Assembly (NCBI GenBank): GCA_904419745.1
Contig: CAJFSS010000013.1
Location: forward strand, 1 to 64,000
Source of the DNA: Candidatus Pseudoruminococcus merdavium
GTDB taxonomy: Bacteria; Bacillota; Clostridia; Oscillospirales; Ruminococcaceae
Reading direction: 5' to 3'
Length of the DNA stretch: 64,000 nucleotides
A model generated the notes under the pieces. That model was not told the origin of the DNA and made no database searches. It saw nothing but the letters and a program-made list of their open reading frames with translations. Within the stretch, counting starts at the first letter, position 1, and each line of letters opens with the position of its first letter. The position numbers were made by a program, and so were the translations under genes. Positions 16,675-26,179 of this stretch are shown here, piece by piece.

Positions 16675-17890
16675 CACAATCCCTCCACTCATGTTCGTTT
16701 AAGAAATCCCAGGCATACTGTACCGTCACCGCAGTACCCAGAGGGAGGACGGATTCATCAATATCAAAATGCTCGTTATGGTGGACCGCACCCGTTCCCA
16801 GCTGCTCATTGCGGATACCTACAAAAGCAAACGCACCGCCATATTTTTTCAAATACAGCGCCATGCTCTCCGAACCAAACCATGGTTCTCCCTGAATCAG
16901 GTGTTCTTCCCCCAGGATTTTTTTGACCGCATTCTGCGCACGGGCCGCACTGGCCGCATCGTTGATGACTGGCGGCGGATATTGTGTGCGCAGGCTCTTA
17001 TATTCTACCGTACAGCGGTGCGCCCGCGCAGTGCTTTCACAGATGCGCTGAAACGCCTCTACTGCTTCCATCCCTGCCTGTTCATCAAAATAGCGCATGG
17101 AACCTGCAAAAGTCACGGTATCCGGAATGACATTTTCCTGTTGTCCCCCCTGCAACAGGCCGATGCCGAGCGTCACCGTCTTGGTGACGTCAATTTCGTT
17201 GACCCAGGCGTTTGGCAGGGCGGAGAGGATATAGGCTGCTCCGAATACCGGGCTTATCAGCTGATCCGGGCGGGAACCATGCCCTCCCTTCCCATGGACG
17301 ACAACTTCAAATCGATTGGCGCCTGCCATGACTGCGCCTTCATTGACAGAGATTTTCCCTGCCGGATGCATTGCCGTCAGGTGCATCCCCCATGCCCCGT
17401 CAATGGAGTATGGTTCCAATGCCTCCATCACTGGATAGATGCCGGCCATGGTTTCCTCCGCTTCCTCAAAGCAGAACAGGATTTTCCCTCGCAGCTGTTC
17501 TTTCAAATCGCAGAGCACATGCATAGCGCCAAGCAACATGGCGGTGTGTCCATCATGCCCGCAGGCATGGCAGACGCCCTTATTCTTGGAAACCGCCGTC
17601 TTCTTTTGGCAGAGGTTTTCCTCCGCTTCTTGGAGTGGGAGCGCATCCATATCCGCACGCAGCAAAAGGGTTTTGCCCGGCCTGCCGGTATCCAGTGTGG
17701 CAATCACGCTGTTGGTTCCCGCTTCTATATGGGAAAGCCCCAGCTGACGGACATGGGACAGCACAAGCTTTTTCGTCTCAAATTCCCGCTGGCTGAGTTC
17801 CGGATGTTCATGGAGATACCTGCGGGTGGAGACAATCAAATCCGTATATTCCTGTATTTTGTTTTGTATGAATGGTTGTTGAATTGGCAA
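16631..17890 (-). CDS. M20D family amidohydrolase (N-acyl amino acid hydrolase type)
   Basis: This 419-residue enzyme cleaves an N-acyl or aminoacyl amide bond using two metals. Key sites are LLRADMDALP, CHACGHDGHTAMLLG with the conserved Cys and His ligands, FCFEEAEET with the catalytic Glu pair, and a C-terminal HHNEHFDID His ligand. The dimerization (lid) domain lies in the middle. The start codon is TTG, with AAAGGA about 10 bp before it. It sits with M32 and M14 peptidases, implying peptide or acyl-amino-acid scavenging. Confidence 0.9.
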   Translation of the reverse strand: MPIQQPFIQNKIQEYTDLIVSTRRYLHEHPELSQREFETKKLVLSHVRQLGLSHIEAGTNSVIATLDTGRPGKTLLLRADMDALPLQEAEENLCQKKTAVSKNKGVCHACGHDGHTAMLLGAMHVLCDLKEQLRGKILFCFEEAEETMAGIYPVMEALEPYSIDGAWGMHLTAMHPAGKISVNEGAVMAGANRFEVVVHGKGGHGSRPDQLISPVFGAAYILSALPNAWVNEIDVTKTVTLGIGLLQGGQQENVIPDTVTFAGSMRYFDEQAGMEAVEAFQRICESTARAHRCTVEYKSLRTQYPPPVINDAASAARAQNAVKKILGEEHLIQGEPWFGSESMALYLKKYGGAFAFVGIRNEQLGTGAVHHNEHFDIDESVLPLGTAVTVQYAWDFLNEHEWRDCDGNTVSSGQGAGYP

Positions 17891-17926
17891 CTGGTGTAAT
17901 TCCTTTCTGTTTTATACTCTTTCCGG

Positions 17927-19435
17927 CTATACAGCAGAACAGGTTGTGCAAAATTTTTCCTTTAAATATTCCAACAGGTACTGGGGATTCAATGGTTCCC
18001 CGGTAGCTTTTTGCAACATCTGACCGGGTGTATAGGTTCGGCCATACTGATGAATCTGTTCCAGGCACCACTGGTTGATTCCGCTAAAATCCCCTTTTGC
18101 AACCCGGGAATAGGCGTCCGGCCGATCTTGAAGCATCTTGTGGCGAAACTGCGCGGCATACAAATCCCCTAAGGCGTAGCTCTGGAAATATCCCACATGG
18201 CCGGAAGCCCAGTGAATATCCTGTAAGACGCCCTGTGCAGCGTTTTGGGGAACAACGCCGAGATACTCGCGGTACTTTTCATTCCAGATTTCCTCAAATT
18301 CTTCAATCCGGATTTTCCCTGCAAAATAATCCCGTTCCATTTCAAACCGGATAATCGGATGCAGGGAATAGGTCAGCTCATCCGCACCAATTCTACGTGG
18401 GCCGGGAGCTGCCTTACACACTGCCTGATAAAAACTTTCCAGCGGTATTTTCCGGAGTTCCGGGCATTCGGATTGGACATAGGGGTAGAAATATTCCCAG
18501 AACTCCCGGCTCTTTCCCACCATATTCTCATAAAAACGGGACTGGGACTCATGCATTGCCCCGCCGATTCCTCCCCAAAGGCTGTATTCCTGCGCCTCCT
18601 GATTGGAGGAATAGTTATATCGTGCATGTCCGCCTTCATGCAGGGTGCTGAATATCCCCGCAAAGAGGTTGCGATAATTGGTCGTCACCCGGGCGTCCTG
18701 AGGGCCCACACCAGTACACATTGGGTGCAGTACTTCAAAGAAACTCGACTTGCGCATGTCAAACCCTGTCTGTTCGAGGATATGTAAGGTAATGCGTTTC
18801 TTTTTCTCATGTTCACAGTCAAAGGAGAGGACGCTGTTGTCAATGGCCGCATGGCGTTCCCGCACGCTGCGGAGAATTTTACTCACGCCTGTTGCCAAAA
18901 CAGAAAAAATCATCCCCGTTTCTTTTGCATTCAGGCCCTCATCCACTTCCCCTATCAGCGTGTCAAAGGGGTCCTCATGTGGCTCCAGTGCCAGGGCAGT
19001 GCGCCTTTTCAGTTCAAAAAGCTGGCGGGCATAGGGCTGGTACGCTTTAAAATCCGCCTGTTGCAAAGCCTGTCTCCATTTTCCCTGCGCCATGGAAGTG
19101 AATTCGTTCATCTCCACCTGCAGGGCCGCGGGGATTCTAACCGCATGCTGAAAGCTTTTTATCAACAGTTTGGCTGCCGCCCGCTCATAGGGGGATGACC
19201 ATTCCTCTTCCGGAAATTCTTGAAGCCTGCTGACTACCTGCGCTGTTTCCCGGCTGACCAGGTGTTCCCGCGCCTGTCTGGTAAAATACCCGCTCACCTC
19301 ATTGCGAAAAGGCCGGCCGTCCTCAGACAGCCCCTGCCAGAGATCCCAGCTCATCAAAGCCCCAGCGCTCCGATAATAGCTCTGTTCCCTGAGGATTTGT
19401 TTTGTCTGTTCCATCAACGCAGCTCTATCAGCCAT
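17927..19435 (-). CDS. M32 family metallocarboxypeptidase
   Basis: This 502-residue protein is the normal length for thermostable carboxypeptidase 1. The zinc motif HEGGH (near residue 260) is present, followed by the downstream Glu region GGAMHESQSRFYENM. DPFDTLIGEVDEGLN and the family-typical GADELTYSLHPIIRFEMERD are also visible. It removes C-terminal residues from peptides in the cytoplasm. An HD-domain gene lies 21 bp upstream in the same direction, and the M20 gene follows, so an operon is likely. Confidence 0.93.
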   Translation of the reverse strand: MADRAALMEQTKQILREQSYYRSAGALMSWDLWQGLSEDGRPFRNEVSGYFTRQAREHLVSRETAQVVSRLQEFPEEEWSSPYERAAAKLLIKSFQHAVRIPAALQVEMNEFTSMAQGKWRQALQQADFKAYQPYARQLFELKRRTALALEPHEDPFDTLIGEVDEGLNAKETGMIFSVLATGVSKILRSVRERHAAIDNSVLSFDCEHEKKKRITLHILEQTGFDMRKSSFFEVLHPMCTGVGPQDARVTTNYRNLFAGIFSTLHEGGHARYNYSSNQEAQEYSLWGGIGGAMHESQSRFYENMVGKSREFWEYFYPYVQSECPELRKIPLESFYQAVCKAAPGPRRIGADELTYSLHPIIRFEMERDYFAGKIRIEEFEEIWNEKYREYLGVVPQNAAQGVLQDIHWASGHVGYFQSYALGDLYAAQFRHKMLQDRPDAYSRVAKGDFSGINQWCLEQIHQYGRTYTPGQMLQKATGEPLNPQYLLEYLKEKFCTTCSAV

Positions 19436-19456
19436 GCGTCTCCCCCTCTCTGTTTG

Positions 19457-20029
19457 TCACTGTGTCTGCATTCCAAGTCCTATTTCGTCCGCCGCTCCCC
19501 GCATCGCGTCAATACACCCGGTAATCAGATCCTCAAGCGGGATGTCGAGCATCTGAGCGCCGTGCAGGATGACTTCCCGGTTGACGCCCGCAGCAAAGGA
19601 ATGCTGCTTGAATTTCTTTTTCACGCTCTTGACTTCCAGATCCATCACAGAATGGGAAGGCCGCATGAGCGCACAGGCATGGATAAGCCCTGTCAGCTCA
19701 TCCGTGGCATAGAGCACCTTTTCCATCCGGTGGGTCGGTTCTATTTCGCTGCAAAGGCCAAAGCCGTGAGAGGCAATGGAGCGGATAAAGGGTTCGTCCA
19801 CATTCTCCTCACGCAAAAGTTCAAACACTTTTGCGCAGTGTTCTTCAGGATATTTTTCATAATCCAAATCATGCAATAAGCCGACGGCGCCCCAATACTC
19901 GACGTCTTCGCCGTATTGCGCGGCATAATGGCGCATGACGGCTTCCACGCTCAGTGCATGGCGGATAAGCGCCTGGGACTCATTGTGTTTTTTTAAAATC
20001 GCAAAAGCTTGTTCCCTTGTTGGAATCAT
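19457..20029 (-). CDS. HD domain hydrolase
   Basis: This 190-residue protein has an HD phosphohydrolase core: H23 in LIRHALSVE, HDLD in GLLHDLDYEKYP (about 52-55), H88 in ASHG, and D109 in YATDELTG. The family acts on nucleotides or phosphate monoesters. It lies between the PK_C-like gene upstream (17 bp) and the M32 gene, in one minus-strand run. The specific substrate is unknown. Confidence 0.88.
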   Translation of the reverse strand: MIPTREQAFAILKKHNESQALIRHALSVEAVMRHYAAQYGEDVEYWGAVGLLHDLDYEKYPEEHCAKVFELLREENVDEPFIRSIASHGFGLCSEIEPTHRMEKVLYATDELTGLIHACALMRPSHSVMDLEVKSVKKKFKQHSFAAGVNREVILHGAQMLDIPLEDLITGCIDAMRGAADEIGLGMQTQ

Positions 20030-20046
20030 GGTTTTCCGCCTCCAGA

Positions 20047-20604
20047 TTACGCCTGGACGATCGGTTTACACAATACCCGGTCAATCTTGGTATCCAAAAT
20101 GGTATTGGCTGTGGAAACACGCATGACCAGTGCGGTATCCTCCCCGCCGCCAGTCCCACCGACTGCAATAATCGGTTTACCGGCCGGAACCAGTCCCGCA
20201 TCCGCCGCCATTACGGCAACCTCCACGCAAACTTTTGTCCCCTGTCCAAACATCCGCAGAGTATGCGCCATAATTTCCACCGGGCCATAACCGCCCAATT
20301 TGGTGGACAACCCGCGTTCTGCTCCGGAAAGGACATGGGCCGCCGTGCAAACCTTGATTCCGCGGCTTATCAGCTGGGCTCGCTTTTGCTCCGGGACGCG
20401 GTTTTCATTTGGGGTTTTGGAACCATATGCACAGGTTACGGCGACCACATTGTATTCTTTGGCCTGTTCTTCGCTCACAAAATCCAATGAGGCGCCCGTG
20501 CTGGTTGCTATGACAATATCGTGAATACCAAGCTCTTTTGCCTGTGCAAAAGCAATGTTCAACGTTTCCTCCGTGTTCTGTTTTCCCTGGCGTTCAAAAT
20601 ACAT
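20047..20604 (-). CDS. Stand-alone pyruvate kinase alpha/beta (C-terminal) domain protein
   Basis: This 185-residue protein consists only of a pyruvate-kinase C-terminal-like domain: NTEETLNIAFAQAKELGI, DIVIATSTGASLDF and GGTGGGEDTALVMR are typical segments. The catalytic TIM barrel is absent, so it is not a pyruvate kinase. Free-standing copies exist in Firmicutes and Archaea with unknown function. The ATG at 20604 follows GAAAGGGGTT; an ATG six codons upstream is less suitable. It appears to be the first gene of the run through HD, M32, M20 and GNAT. Confidence 0.8.
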   Translation of the reverse strand: MYFERQGKQNTEETLNIAFAQAKELGIHDIVIATSTGASLDFVSEEQAKEYNVVAVTCAYGSKTPNENRVPEQKRAQLISRGIKVCTAAHVLSGAERGLSTKLGGYGPVEIMAHTLRMFGQGTKVCVEVAVMAADAGLVPAGKPIIAVGGTGGGEDTALVMRVSTANTILDTKIDRVLCKPIVQA

Positions 20605-20801
20605 AGAAATAACCCCTTTCAAATATAAAAATTTCTGTTTTTCTGCTTTCCTATTAAAAAGCTAGTATTTTTATTTATTATAAATCCCAGATTTGTAAAC
20701 TGCAATGATTGCAGGAAGTACTCCCTCGTTTTTTCCGATTCTGACAATCCCATTCGTGCGAAATAGATAATTTTGAACAAAAAACTTAGAGAAAACTGCT
20801 C

Positions 20802-20830
20802 TTGTTTCTCATCTTATTCGACATTATAAT
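20802..20830 (+). promoter_or_regulatory. Promoter of MalY-type gene
   Basis: TTGTTT (20802-20807), 17-bp spacer, TATAAT (20825-20830), 55 bp before the ATG. Confidence 0.7.
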
Positions 20831-20884
20831 TTGTAGAGAGACTGTAGTAATTTTAATTTACTCTAAGAAAAGGAGCAAATCATT

Positions 20885-22069
20885 ATGAAATACGATTTTG
20901 GAAAATATGTGGAAAGACGCGGCACGGACAGTTCCAAGTGGGATCATCAAACCGGGCCGTTCGGTGCGGAAGGGCTTCTCCCTTTCTGGGTAGCGGATTC
21001 TGATTTTGCCGTGCTTCCGGAAATTCAGCAGGCAATGGCAAAACGTATTGAGCACCCGGTATTTGGTTATACAGCCGCTCCGGAAAATTATTACAGTGCA
21101 ATTGAAAACTGGACAAAAACCCGCTATGGTTATGAAATCCAAAAAGATTGGGTTGTCCCAGGCACCGGCGTTATGGGCAGTGTGGTTCTCGCCATTCAAA
21201 GCCTGACCAAACCCGGAGATCAGATTGTCATACAAACCCCGGTATATCCTCCTTTCCACAGTGTTGTTACTACCAACGACCGCGTTCTTATCAAAAGTGA
21301 ACTGAAAAGGGATGAAAACAACTACTATTCCATGGATTTTGAGGATTTGGAGCAAAAATTCAAGGATGGGGCTAAAATGATGCTGCTATGCAACCCGCAT
21401 AACCCGGTTGGCAGGGTGTGGACCCATGAGGAAATGGAAAAACTGGTTGAACTGTGTAACCGCTACGGCATCTACCTTGTATCGGATGAAATCCATTGCG
21501 ACATCATTATGCCCGGCCATAAACTCACTTCCGCCATGCTCTTCCCCTCCATCTATGATCGTTTGGTTGTATGCACGGCGCCAAGCAAGACCTTTAACAT
21601 TGCCGGTCTTGGTGTGTCCAATGCCCTGGTTCCCAATGAGGAAACCCGGAAAAAGGTAAATAATCAGGTCGCAAAAAATAAAGCTTCCGGTCCTAACATT
21701 CTCTCCAAGCTTGCCTGTGAAGCGGCATATACCCATGGAGCACAGTGGGTGGACGAAATGAACGAGTATCTTGCCGGCAATATGAAGTATGTCTATGAAT
21801 TCTGCAAGGAAAAAATGCCCGATATCCCGGTCACCCGTCCAGAAGGCACCTACCTTATCTGGATGGATTTCGGCGTGTTTGGCAAGACCAGTGAGGAAAT
21901 CATTCATTTCCTCGTAGAAAACGCAAAAATTGGCCTTGGGGACGGTACCCCCTATTCTGATACCGCTGGACAAAAGGGATTTATCAGACTGAACGTCGGC
22001 TGTCCGATGTGTACGCTTAAAGAGGGCATGGAACGCCTGTACCAGGCATATACGATGTTAAAAAAGTAA
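20885..22069 (+). CDS. MalY/PatB-type PLP-dependent C-S lyase/aminotransferase
   Basis: This 394-residue fold type I PLP enzyme has the MalY/PatB hallmarks: KWD near the N-terminus, LPFWVADSDF, a CNPHNPVGRVWTHEE segment with the PLP Asn, VSDEIHCDI with the Asp, and the Schiff-base Lys in APSKTFNIAGL. Members usually cleave cystathionine or cysteine to give pyruvate and sulfide or thiol. AAGGAG lies before the ATG at 20885. It is a single-gene unit with its own promoter and terminator. A second paralog lies at 43968-45134. Confidence 0.9.
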   Translation: MKYDFGKYVERRGTDSSKWDHQTGPFGAEGLLPFWVADSDFAVLPEIQQAMAKRIEHPVFGYTAAPENYYSAIENWTKTRYGYEIQKDWVVPGTGVMGSVVLAIQSLTKPGDQIVIQTPVYPPFHSVVTTNDRVLIKSELKRDENNYYSMDFEDLEQKFKDGAKMMLLCNPHNPVGRVWTHEEMEKLVELCNRYGIYLVSDEIHCDIIMPGHKLTSAMLFPSIYDRLVVCTAPSKTFNIAGLGVSNALVPNEETRKKVNNQVAKNKASGPNILSKLACEAAYTHGAQWVDEMNEYLAGNMKYVYEFCKEKMPDIPVTRPEGTYLIWMDFGVFGKTSEEIIHFLVENAKIGLGDGTPYSDTAGQKGFIRLNVGCPMCTLKEGMERLYQAYTMLKK

Positions 22070-22081
22070 AATAATCCCATT

Positions 22082-22118
22082 CTCCCCTTCCGGTGAATAT
22101 CTCGGAAGGGGAGTTTTT
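22082..22118 (+). terminator. Terminator after MalY-type gene
   Basis: CTCCCCTTCCG and CGGAAGGGGAG form an 11-bp stem followed by TTTTT. Confidence 0.88.
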
Positions 22119-22149
22119 ATAAAGAAATAAAACGGGTACCTTCTCGACA

Positions 22150-22187
22150 AAAAACACCTTGCAGAATTTTTTCTGCAAGGTGTTTTT
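22150..22187 (-). terminator. Terminator of first Gfo/Idh/MocA gene
   Basis: A perfect 17-bp stem, 22150-22166 with 22171-22187, carries T-runs on either strand; it directly follows the convergent oxidoreductase gene. Confidence 0.88.
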
Positions 22188-22198
22188 CATGCTTCCAT

Positions 22199-23227
22199 TT
22201 ATAGATTTGGATCAACATCCACAAACGCATTTGCACGGAGCGCCTGGTCGCAGCAAAATGCCACACGCGCGGCGCTGTAGGCTTCCTCAATGTGCTGCTC
22301 GTTGGAGATATCCTTTTCAATGGCTTCAATTAAGCCGCTGAGCTGCTCCCACATGGGCTTGTACTTGGATTGGAGGTTAATCATCCGATATTCGCCGGTT
22401 TCCGCGTTATACAGCTCAATCTCATCGCCCTCTTCCTGGTGGTTTGGACGAAGATTCTGATAAACCAGACGGATTCTTCCCCGCGGGCCAACAAATTCCT
22501 TGGTATTGGATGCGGCCATCGATCTGCTCCAGCCGGATTCATAATAACCAACAGAACCGTCTTCCAACTGCAAATTGACAATGCTGTAGTTATAAGCTCC
22601 CGGAACCAGATCGTCATCCAACCTGGATTTAATCCCGGAAACCCTGCGGATTTGGGAACCCGTCATCCACTGCATGACGTCAAAATAGTGGACGCCACAG
22701 TCGATTACTGGCGGGCAGTCATCCAACAGGCGTTTGTAGCGGGGCCAGTTCATACAATGATGATTCTGGGCCATTCGCATTACAATGGGTTTTCCAATGG
22801 CTCCCGCGTCAATCAGTTCTTTTACCTTTAAATAGGAGTGGTTAAATCTTAAAATATGGCCGATACGGACTTTGATCGGAGCCGCCAGGACCAAATCACG
22901 GAACTCGCGCGTCTCATCAAGGGTTGCCGCCATCGGCTTTTCGCACAACACATGGATCCCATGCTTGATGCAGTCTTTCAAGATAGGCAGATGGGTATTG
23001 GTATAGGTCGCGATAATGAAAATATCGACATCCGGATTTGTCAAATATTCCTTATAGTCGTCGGAATAGCTGTCTGCCTGATATCTTTTTGCGAACTGAT
23101 GAGCAAGATCCAGGTTCTTGTCCACGACTCCGCAGATACGGATATTTTCCCGATAATAAATATCTGCGATGTGTTCACCACCAATATGACCGCAGCCGAC
23201 CAGCACAACTCCATATGTTTTTTTCAT
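22199..23227 (-). CDS. Gfo/Idh/MocA family oxidoreductase
   Basis: This 342-residue NAD(P)-dependent dehydrogenase has the Rossmann motif VLVGCGHIGGEH (8-19), an acidic VVDKN at the end of strand 2, and the family signature LCEKPMA near residue 96, whose Lys is catalytic. DCGVHYFDVMQWMTG supplies the catalytic His region. Substrates are usually sugars, inositols or amino-sugar derivatives; none can be assigned here. It sits alone on the minus strand, 362 bp from a second family member, to which it is only distantly similar. Confidence 0.88.
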   Translation of the reverse strand: MKKTYGVVLVGCGHIGGEHIADIYYRENIRICGVVDKNLDLAHQFAKRYQADSYSDDYKEYLTNPDVDIFIIATYTNTHLPILKDCIKHGIHVLCEKPMAATLDETREFRDLVLAAPIKVRIGHILRFNHSYLKVKELIDAGAIGKPIVMRMAQNHHCMNWPRYKRLLDDCPPVIDCGVHYFDVMQWMTGSQIRRVSGIKSRLDDDLVPGAYNYSIVNLQLEDGSVGYYESGWSRSMAASNTKEFVGPRGRIRLVYQNLRPNHQEEGDEIELYNAETGEYRMINLQSKYKPMWEQLSGLIEAIEKDISNEQHIEEAYSAARVAFCCDQALRANAFVDVDPNL

Positions 23228-23531
23228 TCCACAATCACCCGAATTTTAAAATTAACAATCCATCTGTGCCGCACCGCTGCGGCAGGTGCATTTTTCATAG
23301 GAAAAAGGATTCCATCGCCCCCAACAAAACCCTTTTAATACACCTTTATAATTATACCTTCTTCCTTTCCAGCCGTAAACACTCTTTTGTAATTTTCAGC
23401 AATTTTTGTTTAGTTGCACAAAGTGTCCCCCCACAATTCGCTATTTCGTGCTCGATTGCTGCGCAATCAGAAAGAATTCTCAAAATACTGTGCTTTTTCT
23501 TCTTCAGTATCACAAGATTTCGTATATAAAA

Positions 23532-23558
23532 CAATACCCGGGAAAATTCCCGGGTATT
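23532..23558 (-). terminator. Terminator of second Gfo/Idh/MocA gene
   Basis: AATACCCGGGAA and TTCCCGGGTATT pair perfectly; the minus strand continues into a T-rich tract. The rest of 23228-23589 shows nothing else I can support. Confidence 0.8.
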
Positions 23559-23589
23559 GCAATTTTCAGGTATTTGTATGCTGCGGAAA

Positions 23590-24648
23590 TTAGAGGATAA
23601 CCTCATGACCGGTCTTTGCAGACTCATAGATACCGCAGAGCATTTTCATCATTGCTACGCCGTCTTCCGGAGTATTGATGAGGGTAGCTTTGCCGTTGAT
23701 GCAATCGATGAAGTGTTTGATTTCTCTCTGGAAACCGTTGACCATGATGTCGTCCTCGCGGTAGACAATCTTGGTATCGGTGAGGTAATCGCACTCTTCA
23801 GAGTAGATTTCCATATCCGGCATAACTCTTGCGCCAGCTTTGGTACCCTTAACATCGAGGGAAACAACGTCGCCCTTGATGTGCTGAGAATAGGAAACCT
23901 CAACGGTCATAACAGCGCCGTTGTCGAATTTCAGGGTTGCAATACAATGATCCTCGACATCGTTGAAATCGGAATAATCTTCCGGACGATATCTCGGGAA
24001 CTCTTTGATGTTGTTTCTAGCGCCGATCTTGTCAAAGGTAACGCCATAAATAGCGGATGGGTTTGGTTTGCCCATCAGATACCAGCCAAGGTCGATCATA
24101 TGTACAGAGAGGTCGATGAGCGGGCCACCGCCGGATCTCTTGGAATCAGCAAACCAACCGCCCGGGTTTCCAACTCTTCTGACATATTTGGTGTCAACAT
24201 GATAGATTTCGCCGAATTTGCCAGCATTGATGAGGTCTTTCATGACCTGTGCGTTTTTGCCAAATCTTCTGACAAAACCGAGCATGAGGATCTGGTTTGG
24301 ATGCTCTTTTGCAACTGCGAGCATCTCTTTTGCCTCTTCCTCATTAAGAGCCATTGGTTTCTCACAGAGAACATGTTTGCCAGCTTTCAGGGCAGCAATG
24401 GTAGCGCCTTTATGGATGTTGTTCCATACTGTTACGCTGACAGCGTCGATATCTGCTTTCTCAAGCATTTCATCATAGCTGCCATAGTACTCTTTGATGC
24501 CGTATTTCTCAGCATAAGCTTTTGCTCTTTCCAGATTGATATCGCAGCAAGCTGCAACTTCAACTTCGTCTGGAATGTTGTTGTAGCCAATCATGTGGTG
24601 GTTGCTAATATTACCGCAGCCAATGATACCTACTTTTATCTTGCCCAT
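23590..24648 (-). CDS. Gfo/Idh/MocA family oxidoreductase
   Basis: This 352-residue dehydrogenase has KVGIIGCGNISNHH at the N-terminus, ACCDIN after strand 2, and HVLCEKPMALNEEEA with the catalytic Lys. GGGPLIDLSVHMIDLGWYLM contains the Asp/His catalytic region. The ATG at 24648 sits 8 bp after AGGAGG; an ATG two codons earlier is only 2 bp away and is disfavoured. Codon use is strongly biased to frequent codons, suggesting high expression. Substrate is probably a sugar or inositol derivative. Confidence 0.9.
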   Translation of the reverse strand: MGKIKVGIIGCGNISNHHMIGYNNIPDEVEVAACCDINLERAKAYAEKYGIKEYYGSYDEMLEKADIDAVSVTVWNNIHKGATIAALKAGKHVLCEKPMALNEEEAKEMLAVAKEHPNQILMLGFVRRFGKNAQVMKDLINAGKFGEIYHVDTKYVRRVGNPGGWFADSKRSGGGPLIDLSVHMIDLGWYLMGKPNPSAIYGVTFDKIGARNNIKEFPRYRPEDYSDFNDVEDHCIATLKFDNGAVMTVEVSYSQHIKGDVVSLDVKGTKAGARVMPDMEIYSEECDYLTDTKIVYREDDIMVNGFQREIKHFIDCINGKATLINTPEDGVAMMKMLCGIYESAKTGHEVIL

Positions 24649-24998
24649 TTCCATAACCTCCTAAGGTTTTAATTATTCTGGAGTCTCCGTTTCCTAGCAA
24701 GCGGAAATCAAAGACAGTATAAAACTTTTTTGCTTTACAACAGCATCCCGGTTCAAAATATGATGTTCCGGAAAAATTCTGCAAAGCCAAGTTTCATACA
24801 CCTGTTATTTTACTCTTAAAGCGCACAAAACACAATTGTCAATTCCTGAGAAAAATTCAAAGCGCTTTTATCCATTGTGTCAAATAAAAATCTTTCCGAA
24901 AATGATACTTGCATATTTTGTCCCATCACTGTTGTAGCAGGTTAAAGACAAGAGAAAATTCCCCTTTTTTCTACCCGATTCTTTATGAAAAAACAGAA

Positions 24999-25028
24999 TT
25001 GTTTTGGATTCCCCTACTATTTTATAAT
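24999..25028 (+). promoter_or_regulatory. Promoter of EamA transporter gene
   Basis: TTGTTT (24999-25004), 18-bp spacer, TATAAT (25023-25028). The remainder of 24655-24998 is AT-rich with no gene I can support. Confidence 0.65.
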
Positions 25029-25055
25029 GAAAAACAGTAAAGTGAGGGAAAAACA

Positions 25056-25952
25056 ATGCAACAGTCAATCAAATCAAACGTATCTGCACAAAAACGCTCG
25101 GTTATCTTCATGGTCATCTGTAGTTTTTTCTGGAGTATCGGCGGGCTCTTTATTAAAATGGTGCCCTGGAACAGTTTCGTCATTTCCTCTGTACGAAGTC
25201 TGATTACCTGTTTTGTGTTTCTGGGATATATGAAAGCCATGCATTATAAGCTCATCGTCTCCAAAAGGACGATACTGGCTGGAGCAACCTTATGCGCGTC
25301 CTTTTTATGTTTTGTCACAGCGAATAAGATGACCACCGCAGCCAACGCAATTATGCTGCAATACACCTCTCCCATTTTTATCCTGTTGATTTCCTGCATC
25401 ATTTTCCGCCAGCGTCCACTGAAAAAGGATATTTTTGTGGTATGCGCCGCTGTTGTGGGGATTGTTCTTTTTTTCCTGGACGATCTCAACCCGGGAAATA
25501 TGCTGGGAAATATCATTGCCCTTGGAGCTGGCTTGACACTGGGGATTTTCTTTGTGTTCGGGAGCAAGTCCACCTCCATTGATGAAAACATGAGCGCCAT
25601 TTTTATGGGGAACTTTATCACATTCCTGGTTGGAATCCCCTTTTATTTTCTCTATCCTCCCACTTTTACCGTTCAGTCCGTCCTGTCAATCCTGGTACTC
25701 GGTATCTTCCAACTGGGCGTTCCCTATATTCTGTATGGAATCGCCATTCGGGACTGCCCCCCGCTGACTGCTTCCCTGATTTCGATGTTTGAGCCGCTGC
25801 TCAACCCATTATGGGTGTTCCTGGTCATGGGAGAAACCCCGGGTATTATGGCCCTGATCGGCGGACTCATTGTGGTAGTAACCATTACTCTGTACAGCAT
25901 TTCCAATATCAAAACTGCCACTGCACAGGCAGCACAGCAATCTCAGCAGTAA
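25056..25952 (+). CDS. EamA/DMT superfamily transporter
   Basis: This 298-residue protein has ten hydrophobic segments in two five-helix EamA repeats; the first begins at FMVICSFFWSIGGLFIKM. The end of repeat two reads SLISMFEPLLNPLWVFLVMG, the usual EamA closing motif, followed by GGLIVV. Such carriers export amino acids or metabolites. GAGGG precedes the ATG. It is a single-gene unit between a promoter and a terminator. Confidence 0.88.
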   Translation: MQQSIKSNVSAQKRSVIFMVICSFFWSIGGLFIKMVPWNSFVISSVRSLITCFVFLGYMKAMHYKLIVSKRTILAGATLCASFLCFVTANKMTTAANAIMLQYTSPIFILLISCIIFRQRPLKKDIFVVCAAVVGIVLFFLDDLNPGNMLGNIIALGAGLTLGIFFVFGSKSTSIDENMSAIFMGNFITFLVGIPFYFLYPPTFTVQSVLSILVLGIFQLGVPYILYGIAIRDCPPLTASLISMFEPLLNPLWVFLVMGETPGIMALIGGLIVVVTITLYSISNIKTATAQAAQQSQQ

Positions 25953-25958
25953 GCTTTG

Positions 25959-25985
25959 AAATCCTCCGCATAACCCGGAGGATTT
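25959..25985 (+). terminator. Terminator after EamA gene
   Basis: AATCCTCCG and CGGAGGATT arms flank a short loop and are followed by a T-containing stretch. Confidence 0.7.
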
Positions 25986-26179
25986 CCCATTTTTCGCGTT
26001 AAAATTGTGGTAAGATGGCAAGGAAAGATTGCATATTTTCAAAAACATGTTATCGTGTAAATGGGACGGCATTTGATCTGCCGGATTTTATTGATAGGAT
26101 TATTCCTGCATACGAAGCGAAAAATACACAAATCCATAGTTCATACACATTTTACACTGTAAAAGAAAGGGGTAACCGG

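Noticed and set aside
23557-24672. A 371-codon plus-strand frame opposite a Gfo/Idh/MocA gene
   Set aside because: Mirror of a codon-biased gene; no family features, and it begins inside a terminator region.
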